NCBI GenBank assembly: GCA_023454395.1
Contig: JAEYFY010000046.1
Location: 1 to 5,598 of the forward strand
Length of the DNA: 5,598 nucleotides
Direction: 5' to 3'
Origin: Pseudomonadota bacterium
Lineage (GTDB): Bacteria > Pseudomonadota > Gammaproteobacteria > Enterobacterales > Enterobacteriaceae
This document shows positions 1 to 5,575 of this stretch, piece by piece. The notes under the pieces are model-generated. The model searched no databases. It was not told where the DNA came from and was given only the letters and a program-made list of their open reading frames with translations. A program made the translations under genes and the position numbers. Positions within the stretch are counted from its first letter, which is position 1. The number at the start of each line of letters is the position of its first letter.

Positions 1-41
1 ATTTTTATGACGCCTGTGAAGGCGACACATGAGGTTGTTTC

Positions 42-965
42 ATGAGCGATAAATCGCAACGCACTGAAAAATTACAAAAAATCCTTGCTCGTTCTGGTCA
101 CGGTTCTCGCCGTGAAATTGAAGGCTATCTTCAAGAAGGGCGTATCAGCATTGATGGTACAAAAGCAAAATTAGGTGATCGTATTGATGTCACCACGACA
201 GCAAAAATCCGCTTAGATGGCCGCATTCTAAATATTCGTGAAGCACAAAAAGATGTTTGTCGTGTGCTTGCTTATTACAAACCTGAAGGTGAATTGTGTA
301 CTCGCAGTGATCCACAAGGTCGTCCAACCGTTTTCCAACGTCTTCCTCGCCTTAACAGTGCTCGCTGGATTGCAGTAGGTCGTCTTGATGTGAATACCAG
401 TGGATTACTGTTATTTACAACTGATGGTGAATTAGCTAACCGTTTAATGCATCCTAGCCGTGAAGTTGAGCGTGAATACGCTGTTCGTGTTTTTGGTGAA
501 ATTGATGATGCGAAAATTCGTCAATTAACGCGTGGTGTACAATTAGAAGATGGTCCTGCTTCATTCCGCTCTGTTTCTTACCGTGGTGGTGAAGGGATTA
601 ACCAATGGTATAACGTTTCACTGACTGAAGGGCGTAACCGTGAAGTTCGTCGTATGTGGGAAGCGGTGGGCGTACAAGTCAGCCGTCTTATTCGTGTTCG
701 TTACGGTGATATTGATTTACCAAAAGGTTTACCGCGTGGTGGTTGGGTAGAGCTTGGATTAGATCAAATCAACTATTTACGTCAGTTAGTTGAATTAAAC
801 GACGAAACAGTAACAAAAGTTGCAGTAGAAAAAGATCAGCGTCGTATTAAAGCGAATCAGATCCGTCGTGCGGTTAAGCGTCATACTAAGATATCAACAC
901 GTACTTCAACATCACCAGCTAAAAGAGCGTCAAGTCGTCGCCAATCAGCAGGAAATAAAAAGTAA
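42..965 (+). CDS. rluB: 23S rRNA pseudouridine synthase B (RluB)
   Basis: RluB makes a pseudouridine in the peptidyl-transferase domain of 23S rRNA (U2605 in E. coli numbering) and belongs to the RsuA/RluB/RluE/RluF family. Visible are an N-terminal S4 RNA-binding domain (about residues 8-60, with [15 protein letters not shown]), the catalytic motif GRLDVNTSG at 113-121 with nucleophile Asp116, and the closing family motif [15 protein letters not shown] at 196-210 followed by LIRVRYGD. The tail from about 260 is rich in Lys, Arg, Ser and Thr and probably disordered, as in E. coli RluB. At 307 residues it is slightly longer than the E. coli protein; about five extra residues precede the EKLQK motif. 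The ATG at 42 has GAGG at 31-34, seven bases upstream, which supports this start. An upstream reading frame ends in TGA at 43-45, overlapping the start as ATGA. Identity is near certain from close resemblance to E. coli RluB. Confidence 0.97.
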   Translation: MSDKSQRTEKLQKILARSGHGSRREIEGYLQEGRISIDGTKAKLGDRIDVTTTAKIRLDGRILNIREAQKDVCRVLAYYKPEGELCTRSDPQGRPTVFQRLPRLNSARWIAVGRLDVNTSGLLLFTTDGELANRLMHPSREVEREYAVRVFGEIDDAKIRQLTRGVQLEDGPASFRSVSYRGGEGINQWYNVSLTEGRNREVRRMWEAVGVQVSRLIRVRYGDIDLPKGLPRGGWVELGLDQINYLRQLVELNDETVTKVAVEKDQRRIKANQIRRAVKRHTKISTRTSTSPAKRASSRRQSAGNKK

Positions 966-1013
966 TTAGCGAATAATTATTTATTATTTTAAATTAAAAT
1001 ATCATTCTTTATG

Positions 1014-1049
1014 AAGAAGCACCCATAGAAATAGGGTGCTTCTTTTTTT
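1014..1049 (+). terminator. Intrinsic terminator of rluB
   Basis: A perfect 9-bp stem, GAAGCACCC (1016-1024) with GGGTGCTTC (1034-1042), closes a 9-base loop and is followed at once by seven Ts (1043-1049). Two further A-T pairs can extend the base. It lies about 50 bases after the rluB stop and separates rluB transcription from the next gene, so that gene probably has its own promoter. Confidence 0.92.
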
Positions 1050-1111
1050 GATGACTTTATTTTTTCCATAAATAAAACTATGATGCACAATTGATGAGAT
1101 GAGAAGTCACT

Positions 1112-1153
1112 TTTATTAATAATAATATTTTATTTGTATATTTTACGATAAGG
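1112..1153 (+). promoter_or_regulatory. Possible promoter and ribosome site of the lipoprotein gene
   Basis: Between the rluB terminator and the ATG at 1166 the DNA is very AT-rich. TATATT at 1137-1142 is a fair -10 box. TTTATT at 1112-1117 is a poor -35 box at a 19-base distance, so this is only a candidate. The sole ribosome-site-like sequence is AAGG at 1150-1153, twelve bases before the ATG, which is longer than usual and suggests modest translation. Confidence 0.25.
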
Positions 1154-1165
1154 TATACGCGATAT

Positions 1166-2113
1166 ATGCATCGTTCTTTTTATTTAACAACAATGTTATG
1201 TGCGACTACTCTTACTACGGGTTGTGAGCCAACGACTAATTTAAACTCACAATCTGGTGTGTTTTACATTAGTAACAATAAAACAACACCGCTAGTCTTT
1301 CAAATTGATGAAAATGCTTTTTGGCTTAATACAGGTGAAGTAAAAGAAATAAAATTAGAGAATGGGAAGCATGTATTAGTTGGTGCTGACGGGGAAAAGA
1401 AAATTTTTATGATTTACCCTGGAAATCATGGAGGAATAATTAATCCATCTAGGGAAATATACTATAGTTTTACTTCTATTTTTTCTCCTAAAGAAGATAG
1501 TGAGCATTTATACTTAACAATGCGCTCTGTTTGGATTGATGGGCAACTAGTGAATGGCGCTATTAATAGCTCTGACGCTATTTTTATTGATAATAATGTT
1601 TTTCACTGTGATGTTCCTTTAAATGAGCCTATACCGACTTACTTACCTGATTGGAGTAATAAGGGAGTAGTAAATGTATTAACTAAGTGTTTTTCCCAGT
1701 CTGAATTTCAAGATTTTATATCAAGAAAGCCATATGGTATTCATGTTTATTCTGGTCCTAATTTATTAGAAGCACATAAAGAAAAAGATAAATACAATTG
1801 GATAAATGATGAAAATACACGGACAGATGATTTTATTCCGACATTGAGTCATATTGAATTTCATAATAGCGAAATGCTGAAAGAAGCTAATAATATTTAT
1901 AAAGTAACTAATTCCTATTTGACTTCACGGGAACCGAATGAGAAGCAAAATTACTATAATGAATATCATTTCCATATAATGAAAATGGCTATGATGTATA
2001 GTCAACAAATACAAAATGATATATTCGATGATAAAGACGCTTACTTTAAATTAATAAATGAAACAGGGCGTATATTCGGTGCTGGTATATTAAGTGAGCC
2101 AGCTTTAATATAG
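1166..2113 (+). CDS. Putative lipoprotein of unknown function
   Basis: I do not recognise this 315-residue protein. Its N-terminus reads as a short lipoprotein signal: basic residues at 2-3, a hydrophobic stretch at 5-18, then LTTGC with Cys20 as the likely lipidated residue. Thr at -3 is not the preferred residue, so the call is moderate. Glu at +2 would favour outer-membrane sorting under the enterobacterial rule. Residues 31-100 look beta-rich and compact (FYISNN, KLENGKHVL, FMIYPGNHGGIINP, YY), like a small sandwich domain. The rest is rich in Asn, Tyr, Asp and His, with two lone cysteines (148 and 175) that could pair in the periplasm. No catalytic motif or further membrane segment is visible. 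It is isolated by the rluB terminator upstream and the convergent btuR downstream. Base use is more AT-rich than rluB: 1441-1500 has 16 G+C against 24 in 481-540. ATA, AGA and AGG codons occur, suggesting acquisition by transfer. The start at 1166 keeps the whole signal peptide; a start at Met10 would destroy it. Confidence 0.8.
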   Translation: MHRSFYLTTMLCATTLTTGCEPTTNLNSQSGVFYISNNKTTPLVFQIDENAFWLNTGEVKEIKLENGKHVLVGADGEKKIFMIYPGNHGGIINPSREIYYSFTSIFSPKEDSEHLYLTMRSVWIDGQLVNGAINSSDAIFIDNNVFHCDVPLNEPIPTYLPDWSNKGVVNVLTKCFSQSEFQDFISRKPYGIHVYSGPNLLEAHKEKDKYNWINDENTRTDDFIPTLSHIEFHNSEMLKEANNIYKVTNSYLTSREPNEKQNYYNEYHFHIMKMAMMYSQQIQNDIFDDKDAYFKLINETGRIFGAGILSEPALI

Positions 2114-2138
2114 TCATTATTTATTTTTAAGATAATTG

Positions 2139-2162
2139 AAAAGGTAGTAAGAGATTATTACC
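2139..2162 (-). terminator. Weak terminator-like hairpin at the end of btuR
   Basis: Arms at 2143-2150 and 2155-2162 enclose the loop 2151-2154 and overlap the btuR stop codon. Read on the minus strand the stem has one A-C mismatch and is followed by TTTT (complement of 2139-2142). Read on the plus strand the mismatch becomes a G-U pair, but no T run follows. It may end btuR transcription inefficiently and also slow the convergent lipoprotein transcript. Confidence 0.3.
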
Positions 2163-2748
2163 AATCTATGCCTTTTTGTGCTTTTATTCCACTATCAAAA
2201 GCATGTTTGATAGGACGCATTTCTGTCACTGTATCAGCTAACTCAATTAATTTTCTATGGCAGCCTCTTCCTGTAATAATGACATTTTGATGAGGCGGGC
2301 GAGAGCTAATGGCTGAAATAACCTCGTCTAATGGTAAATAGTTAAAGCTAATCATATAGGTAATTTCATCAAGGATAACCAGATCATATTCTGGAGTATT
2401 AAGTAGTTTGAGTGCATATTGCCAAGTATTCAAACAGGCAGCAGTATCTGCGCTTTTATCTTGAGTTTCCCAAGTGAAACCTGTTTCCATTACATAAAAT
2501 GGCACACCGAATTGTTCTAATAGGTTTCGTTCACCGTTTTCCCATGTCCCTTTTATAAACTGCACAACACCGACTTTTTTTTGATGACCAACAGCACGCG
2601 TTGCAGTTCCCATCGCCGCTGTTGTTTTACCTTTACCATTGCCAGTAAAAATCATCACAATACCTTGCTCACGTTGAGCTTGTTCAATTCGGGTATCTAC
2701 TTTTTCTTTTAAACGTTGTTGGCGTTTTTGGTGTTGTGCATCATTCAT
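2158..2748 (-). CDS. btuR: Corrinoid adenosyltransferase BtuR/CobO
   Basis: This cytoplasmic enzyme transfers the 5'-deoxyadenosyl group of ATP to the cobalt of reduced corrinoids, giving adenosylcobalamin; it serves cobalamin salvage and, where present, de novo synthesis. The P-loop TGNGKGKTTAAMG lies at 35-47, and the Walker-B-like VILDEIT at 124-130 has Asp127 and Glu128. The family's ITGRGCH (158-164) and the C-terminal KHAFDSGIKAQKGIDW (181-196) are present. At 196 residues it is full length for the CobA/BtuR family. The start is supported by AAGG a few bases before the ATG on the minus strand. It lies 25 bases after yciK on the same strand, with no terminator between them, so it is probably the second gene of a yciK-btuR operon. 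The same order is known in E. coli. I see no cobalamin riboswitch in the gap, which is too short for one. Confidence 0.97.
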   Translation of the reverse strand: MNDAQHQKRQQRLKEKVDTRIEQAQREQGIVMIFTGNGKGKTTAAMGTATRAVGHQKKVGVVQFIKGTWENGERNLLEQFGVPFYVMETGFTWETQDKSADTAACLNTWQYALKLLNTPEYDLVILDEITYMISFNYLPLDEVISAISSRPPHQNVIITGRGCHRKLIELADTVTEMRPIKHAFDSGIKAQKGIDW

Positions 2749-2773
2749 TTTGCTACCTTAAACTTAAAGTACG

Positions 2774-3538
2774 TTATTCAGCGGGACCTGCCTTACGACC
2801 AGGTTGTGCATCTAAAGATTGTCCTTTCACATCAATACTGTCATCACTCATAAGGTAGAGATATAACGGCATCAAATCTTTAGGTGTTTTTAGCTTTTGT
2901 GCATTTTCATCTGGAAATGCACTTGCTCGCATTGCGGTACGAGTGCCACCAGGATTAATACAGTTAATACGCAAGGTACTCTCGTTATATTCTTCATTAA
3001 GTACTTGCATAAAGCCTTCTGTTGCGAATTTAGAGACAGAATAAGCGCCCCAACCATAACGACCTTGACGACCTACACTCGACGTGGTGAGGATAAGGCT
3101 TGCATGAGGTGCTTTAAGCATCAATGGTAAGAGTGCTTTTGTGAGCATAAATGTCGCATTAACATTGACTTGCATAACGTCATGCCAAAGATTACTCGGT
3201 TGATTAATGATAGGCTCAACAACACCCAATAAACCGGCATTTTGTAATACACCATCAAGATGAGGAAAGCGTTTAACGAGAGTATCAGCAAATTGCTGAA
3301 AATCGTTCTCTGTCGCTGTAAGTAGATCAAGTGGATATAACATGGGCTGTTGGCCACCTGATGTGATTATCTCTTCTTGAACATCTTCAAGTTTTGATAG
3401 AGTACGACCTAATAAGATAAGTGTTGCGCCATATTGCGCATAAGTTAGTGCGGCTTCTTTTCCAATGCCATCACCAGCACCCGTTACTAGAATAATTTTA
3501 TCTTTTAGCACGCTATGATCGGGTTGATATTGCAACAT
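2774..3538 (-). CDS. yciK: Short-chain dehydrogenase/reductase YciK
   Basis: This is a classical short-chain dehydrogenase/reductase with a single Rossmann domain, most likely cytoplasmic. The cofactor motif TGAGDGIG is at 19-26, and Arg45 after the second strand (LLGRT) points to NADP(H). Also visible are the structural NAG at 100-102, Asn125 in VNVNATF, catalytic Ser153, and Tyr166 and Lys170 in YSVSK, followed by NPGGTRT at 195-201. The catalytic set (Asn, Ser, Tyr, Lys) is complete, so an active oxidoreductase is expected. The substrate is unknown, and the E. coli homologue is also uncharacterised to my knowledge. Its 254 residues match the E. coli length within a few. TCCT at 3546-3549 (AGGA on the minus strand), seven bases before the ATG, supports the start. 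It is first in the likely yciK-btuR operon and divergent from sohB. The pairing with btuR may only reflect shared promoter use. Confidence 0.96.
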   Translation of the reverse strand: MLQYQPDHSVLKDKIILVTGAGDGIGKEAALTYAQYGATLILLGRTLSKLEDVQEEIITSGGQQPMLYPLDLLTATENDFQQFADTLVKRFPHLDGVLQNAGLLGVVEPIINQPSNLWHDVMQVNVNATFMLTKALLPLMLKAPHASLILTTSSVGRQGRYGWGAYSVSKFATEGFMQVLNEEYNESTLRINCINPGGTRTAMRASAFPDENAQKLKTPKDLMPLYLYLMSDDSIDVKGQSLDAQPGRKAGPAE

Positions 3539-3616
3539 ATTGATATCCTGTCTAGTAAAAAGTAAATAAAGTGTAACGTCTTATTTGCTTAGCGACCAGT
3601 TTAGTCTGACTTTTTG

Positions 3617-3646
3617 TTTACAAATTATGGCTGTTTTCTTTATGGT
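3617..3646 (+). promoter_or_regulatory. Candidate sohB promoter in the divergent region
   Basis: The 226-base gap between the divergent yciK and sohB starts (3539-3764) must hold promoters for both. The best plus-strand match is TTTACA (3617-3622), 18 bases, then TATGGT (3641-3646), about 110 bases before sohB. The -35 lies within a small dyad TTTGT-TT-ACAAA (3613-3624). CATAAT at 3669-3674 is a second possible -10 but lacks a good partner. I could not settle the minus-strand yciK promoter: several AT-rich boxes exist but no convincing pair. Confidence 0.35.
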
Positions 3647-3673
3647 ATTAAACATAAATGGTATTAAACATAA
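3642..3673. repeat. Exact 16-bp tandem duplication
   Basis: ATGGTATTAAACATAA occurs at 3642-3657 and again, with no gap and no mismatch, at 3658-3673. Each unit carries a dyad ATG-N8-CAT, and the first copy extends to TTTATG-N8-CATAAA (3639-3658). It lies between the divergent yciK and sohB genes and overlaps the candidate sohB -10 box. It could be a paired operator or a recent slippage duplication. Confidence 0.9.
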
Positions 3674-3754
3674 TCATGCCTTTGTTGCTGGCGCTAAAGC
3701 AGAATTTCGTTAAACTAGGCATATTGGTTTTAGTCAGTGTTATTAACCTTAAAA

Positions 3755-3759
3755 AGAGG
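3755..3759 (+). promoter_or_regulatory. Ribosome binding site that fixes the GTG start of sohB
   Basis: AGAGG at 3755-3759, five bases before GTG at 3765, selects this unusual start. The resulting N-terminus (MEYILQYGLFLAEIVTVV) aligns with the start of E. coli SohB, so an internal ATG start can be excluded; it would remove the membrane anchor. Confidence 0.8.
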
Positions 3760-3764
3760 TCTTT

Positions 3765-4811
3765 GTGGAGTATATTTTGCAATATGGACTGTTTTTAGCA
3801 GAAATTGTCACTGTTGTTGTGGCGATTATCGCTATCGTGTTGTTTTTCGTAGTGATTGGAAATAAAAAGCAAAATCGTAAAGGGACGTTAAGAGTCACTG
3901 ATCTTGCTGAAGCTTACGAAGAAAAACAGCGTGTTATGCAACAAGCAAAAATGGACGATGCTGAATTAAAAGTCTGGTATAAAGCATTTAAAAAACAGCA
4001 GAAAAAAGAGAATAAACAGAGTAAAAACAATGCAAAAGAAGGTAAAAAAGGCGTTGTAAAACCTTGTTTATATGTGCTTGATTTTAACGGTAGTATGGAT
4101 GCCCATGAAGTGGGTGCACTACGTGAAGAAATCAGTGCCATTCTTTCTGTTGCACAAACAGGTGATGAAGTATTACTGCGCTTAGAAAGCCCAGGCGGTA
4201 TGGTTCACGGATATGGATTAGCTGCGGCTCAATTAACACGCTTAAAAGAAAAGGGAATTAAACTGACTGCGGTTGTCGATAAAGTGGCTGCTAGCGGGGG
4301 ATATATGATGGCATGTGTGGCAGATAACATTGTTGCAGCGCCATTTGCGATTATTGGCTCGATTGGTGTCGTAGCTCAAATCCCTAATATTCACCGTTTA
4401 CTCAAGAAAAATGATATTGATGTTGAGTTGCATACTGCTGGCGAATATAAACGTACATTGACCTTATTAGGCGAAAATACTGAAGAAGGTCGCGAGAAAT
4501 TTAAGCAAGATTTAAATGAAACGCATCTATTGTTTAAATCATTTGTGCATAAATATCGCCCTCAACTTGATATTGATAGCGTTGCAACGGGTGAGTATTG
4601 GTACGGCTCAGAAGCACTAAACAGAGGCTTAATTGATAAAGTTGGTGTAAGTGATGATTGGCTGATTGATCATATTAATGATTTTGAAGTTCTTTCTGTT
4701 CAATATGTTACCAAAAAGAAAATGGTTGAGCGAGTTACCGGTGGCGTAATGGAAAGTATCGATAAACTGATGATGCGTTGGGTGCAGAGAAGTAAAAAAC
4801 CGCTGTTATAA
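3765..4811 (+). CDS. sohB: Inner-membrane serine protease SohB (peptidase S49, SppA-like)
   Basis: SohB is an S49-family protease related to signal peptide peptidase SppA. E. coli sohB is known as a multicopy suppressor of htrA (degP) loss, which suggests a part in envelope protein quality control. A single membrane segment (about 8-32) anchors the N-terminus. A highly charged, Lys-rich linker (about 33-98) follows, then the protease domain (about 100-305). ESPGGMVHGYG (141-151) shapes the active site, the likely nucleophile is Ser177 in VAASGGYMMA, and the likely general base is Lys229 in GEYKRTLTLLG. The 52-residue spacing matches the Ser-Lys dyad of the short SppA of Bacillus. At 348 residues it has a single protease domain, as in E. 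coli SohB, not the doubled form of long SppA. Translation starts at GTG. It appears to be a single-gene unit, divergent from yciK and followed by a hairpin. Confidence 0.97.
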   Translation: MEYILQYGLFLAEIVTVVVAIIAIVLFFVVIGNKKQNRKGTLRVTDLAEAYEEKQRVMQQAKMDDAELKVWYKAFKKQQKKENKQSKNNAKEGKKGVVKPCLYVLDFNGSMDAHEVGALREEISAILSVAQTGDEVLLRLESPGGMVHGYGLAAAQLTRLKEKGIKLTAVVDKVAASGGYMMACVADNIVAAPFAIIGSIGVVAQIPNIHRLLKKNDIDVELHTAGEYKRTLTLLGENTEEGREKFKQDLNETHLLFKSFVHKYRPQLDIDSVATGEYWYGSEALNRGLIDKVGVSDDWLIDHINDFEVLSVQYVTKKKMVERVTGGVMESIDKLMMRWVQRSKKPLL

Positions 4812-4851
4812 GCCAAGCTACTAAGTTATATAAGTCAATAAGTACGCAATA

Positions 4852-4886
4852 ATGATATCAGTGATATGGATTATCGCTGATATCAT
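4852..4886 (+). terminator. Long hairpin after sohB, probable transcript end
   Basis: A 15-bp stem (4852-4866 with 4872-4886), containing one U-G pair on the plus strand, encloses a 5-base loop 40 bases after the sohB stop. Each arm holds the self-complementary octamer TGATATCA (4853-4860 and 4878-4885). The following bases, CCTTCCTTAA, are only moderately T-rich, so this is not a classical intrinsic terminator. It may instead protect the 3' end of the mRNA. Confidence 0.5.
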
Positions 4887-4970
4887 CCTTCCTTAATCCA
4901 GTCACTATTTCTAAGCCTTCTTAATAAATATTCTAACTTTCTATTTTAAAAGCTTTTATTTTGATAAAAC

Positions 4971-4999
4971 AAAAAAAAGCCAGTGAAAATTTCACTGGC
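4971..4999 (-). terminator. Strong intrinsic terminator on the minus strand
   Basis: GCCAGTGAAA (4979-4988) and TTTCACTGGC (4990-4999) form a near-perfect palindrome. Read on the minus strand it is a GC-rich stem followed directly by eight Ts (complement of 4971-4978), then GTTTTATC. This is a textbook terminator. It faces transcripts arriving from the yciN side but lies about 330 bases beyond the yciN stop, so it may serve yciN read-through or a separate transcript. On the plus strand an A run precedes the stem and no T run follows, so it works in one direction. Confidence 0.88.
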
Positions 5000-5121
5000 A
5001 ATCAAAGAAATAATTGATATTGCTTATAACAACAACAGGGTAAATATTTCCTCTTTCTAGGAGTCTTCAATATAGCCGTAAATAGAAAATAAAAATAATT
5101 GATCTTACTGATTGTATTGAT
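4971..5121 (-). ncRNA. Candidate small RNA between yciN and sohB
   Basis: A promoter-like pair lies on the minus strand: TTGTCA (complement of 5149-5154), 16 bases, TACACT (complement of 5127-5132). Transcription would start near 5120 and end at the strong terminator, giving an RNA of about 150 nt ending in a stem and eight Us, the usual 3' end of Hfq-bound small RNAs. A short stem can form between 5049-5052 and 5059-5062, and single-stranded U-rich stretches surround it. No family is recognised, and conservation cannot be judged from one sequence. It could instead be the 3' untranslated end of yciN. Confidence 0.27.
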
Positions 5122-5207
5122 AGGTAAGTGTAATCGTGAATGAAGATGTGACAAAAAAACGGCATTATGAATAAGTTGAATCATTATTCTTTATTACTGC
5201 TTAATTA

Positions 5208-5246
5208 TGCCAGTTGTGCGTATCTGAGTGAACGCAATAACTGGCA
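5208..5246. repeat. Long interrupted inverted repeat
   Basis: Outer arms TGCCAGTT (5208-5215) and AACTGGCA (5239-5246) are perfect complements. Inside them, TGCGT (5217-5221) pairs with ACGCA (5232-5236), leaving a 10-base loop, so 13 pairs form with a small asymmetric interruption. On the plus strand a run of six Ts starts only 12 bases after the stem, and on the minus strand none follows, so it is a poor terminator. It may be an RNA structure in the yciN 3' region or a DNA-binding site. Confidence 0.6.
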
Positions 5247-5290
5247 AGTAAAGTCTCTTTTTTGCTATCGATTAAGAGTAAATTAATTTA

Positions 5291-5321
5291 CTTCAGTGAT
5301 TAAATAAAAATAATCACGAAG
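5291..5321 (-). terminator. Hairpin directly after yciN
   Basis: GTGATTA (5296-5302) pairs with TAATCAC (5311-5317). CTTC (5291-5294) with GAAG (5318-5321) extends the stem past one bulged A, for 11 pairs in all. On the minus strand it begins five bases after the yciN stop, but the sequence after it (TAAATTAATTTAC) lacks a T run. It may stabilise the mRNA end or terminate weakly, with the stronger site at 4971-4999 as back-up. Confidence 0.35.
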
Positions 5322-5326
5322 ATGAC

Positions 5327-5575
5327 TTATTCTAAGTGGTATTTATCAGATAACACATGAGCTAAATGCTTGAACATGTTGAATGCTGCTGTGCTTTTTG
5401 CAGTAGGTAAACCTTGTTCATCTAAAAAAAATTCGCCTTTAAATACGAGGACATTACCTTTCTGTTCAACCGAATCAGCACGCATACCTTGTAAATAATC
5501 TTCATGTTCACATATGATTTTATTCGCTTTTTCAAGTAGCATCTCTGTTGTAATCGGTGTAGTTTGTGTTGACAT
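5327..5575 (-). CDS. yciN: Small conserved protein YciN (DUF2498)
   Basis: YciN is a small, probably cytoplasmic protein of unknown function found in enterobacteria. The 82 residues match E. coli YciN (83 residues) along their length: [12 protein letters not shown] near 16-27, then the strongly conserved [20 protein letters not shown] at 49-68, and [12 protein letters not shown] to the end. There is no signal peptide, membrane segment or catalytic motif. The start is firm: the minus strand carries AAGGAG (complement of 5584-5589) eight bases before the ATG. It converges on sohB as in E. coli, where topA lies next in the divergent direction; that gene would be beyond the window. Its promoter also lies outside the window. 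Confidence 0.95.
   Translation of the reverse strand: MSTQTTPITTEMLLEKANKIICEHEDYLQGMRADSVEQKGNVLVFKGEFFLDEQGLPTAKSTAAFNMFKHLAHVLSDKYHLE

Larger units (their letters stand above)
4887..5326. other. AT-rich intergenic region without a recognised gene
   Basis: No known protein or RNA family is visible between sohB and yciN. On the minus strand, 5184-5002 is open for 60 codons, and on the plus strand, 5167-5286 is open for 39 codons. Neither has a clear ribosome site, and the two overlap at 5167-5184. The rest is AT-rich DNA with three hairpins, listed separately. The region is far longer than a simple gap between convergent genes needs. Confidence 0.7.

Noticed and set aside
970..2135. Insertion-sequence-like flanks around the lipoprotein gene
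   Set aside because: Similar AT-rich strings (TTATTTATT-like) occur on both sides, but they are short, low in complexity and not paired with terminal repeats or a transposase, so they do not support a mobile element.
2749..2773. Cobalamin riboswitch before btuR
   Set aside because: The gap is only 25 bases and is filled by the ribosome site; no room for a riboswitch.
2897..3130. Plus-strand open frame of 77 codons inside yciK
   Set aside because: It lies antisense to the well-supported yciK, has no ribosome site and shows no domain; a shadow frame.
3121..3357. Minus-strand open frame of 78 codons inside yciK
   Set aside because: Another frame of the same strand as yciK, fully inside it. 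yciK itself is intact, so this is not a sign of frameshift.
3914..4141. Minus-strand open frame of 75 codons inside sohB
   Set aside because: Antisense to the Lys-rich linker of sohB; its Phe/Leu/Ser-rich product simply reflects the complement of Lys and Glu codons.
5153..5189. Second minus-strand terminator, hairpin GAATAA/TTATTC followed by seven Ts
   Set aside because: The 6-bp A-T-rich stem (5169-5189) is weak and separated from the T run (5153-5159) by nine bases, too far for intrinsic termination.
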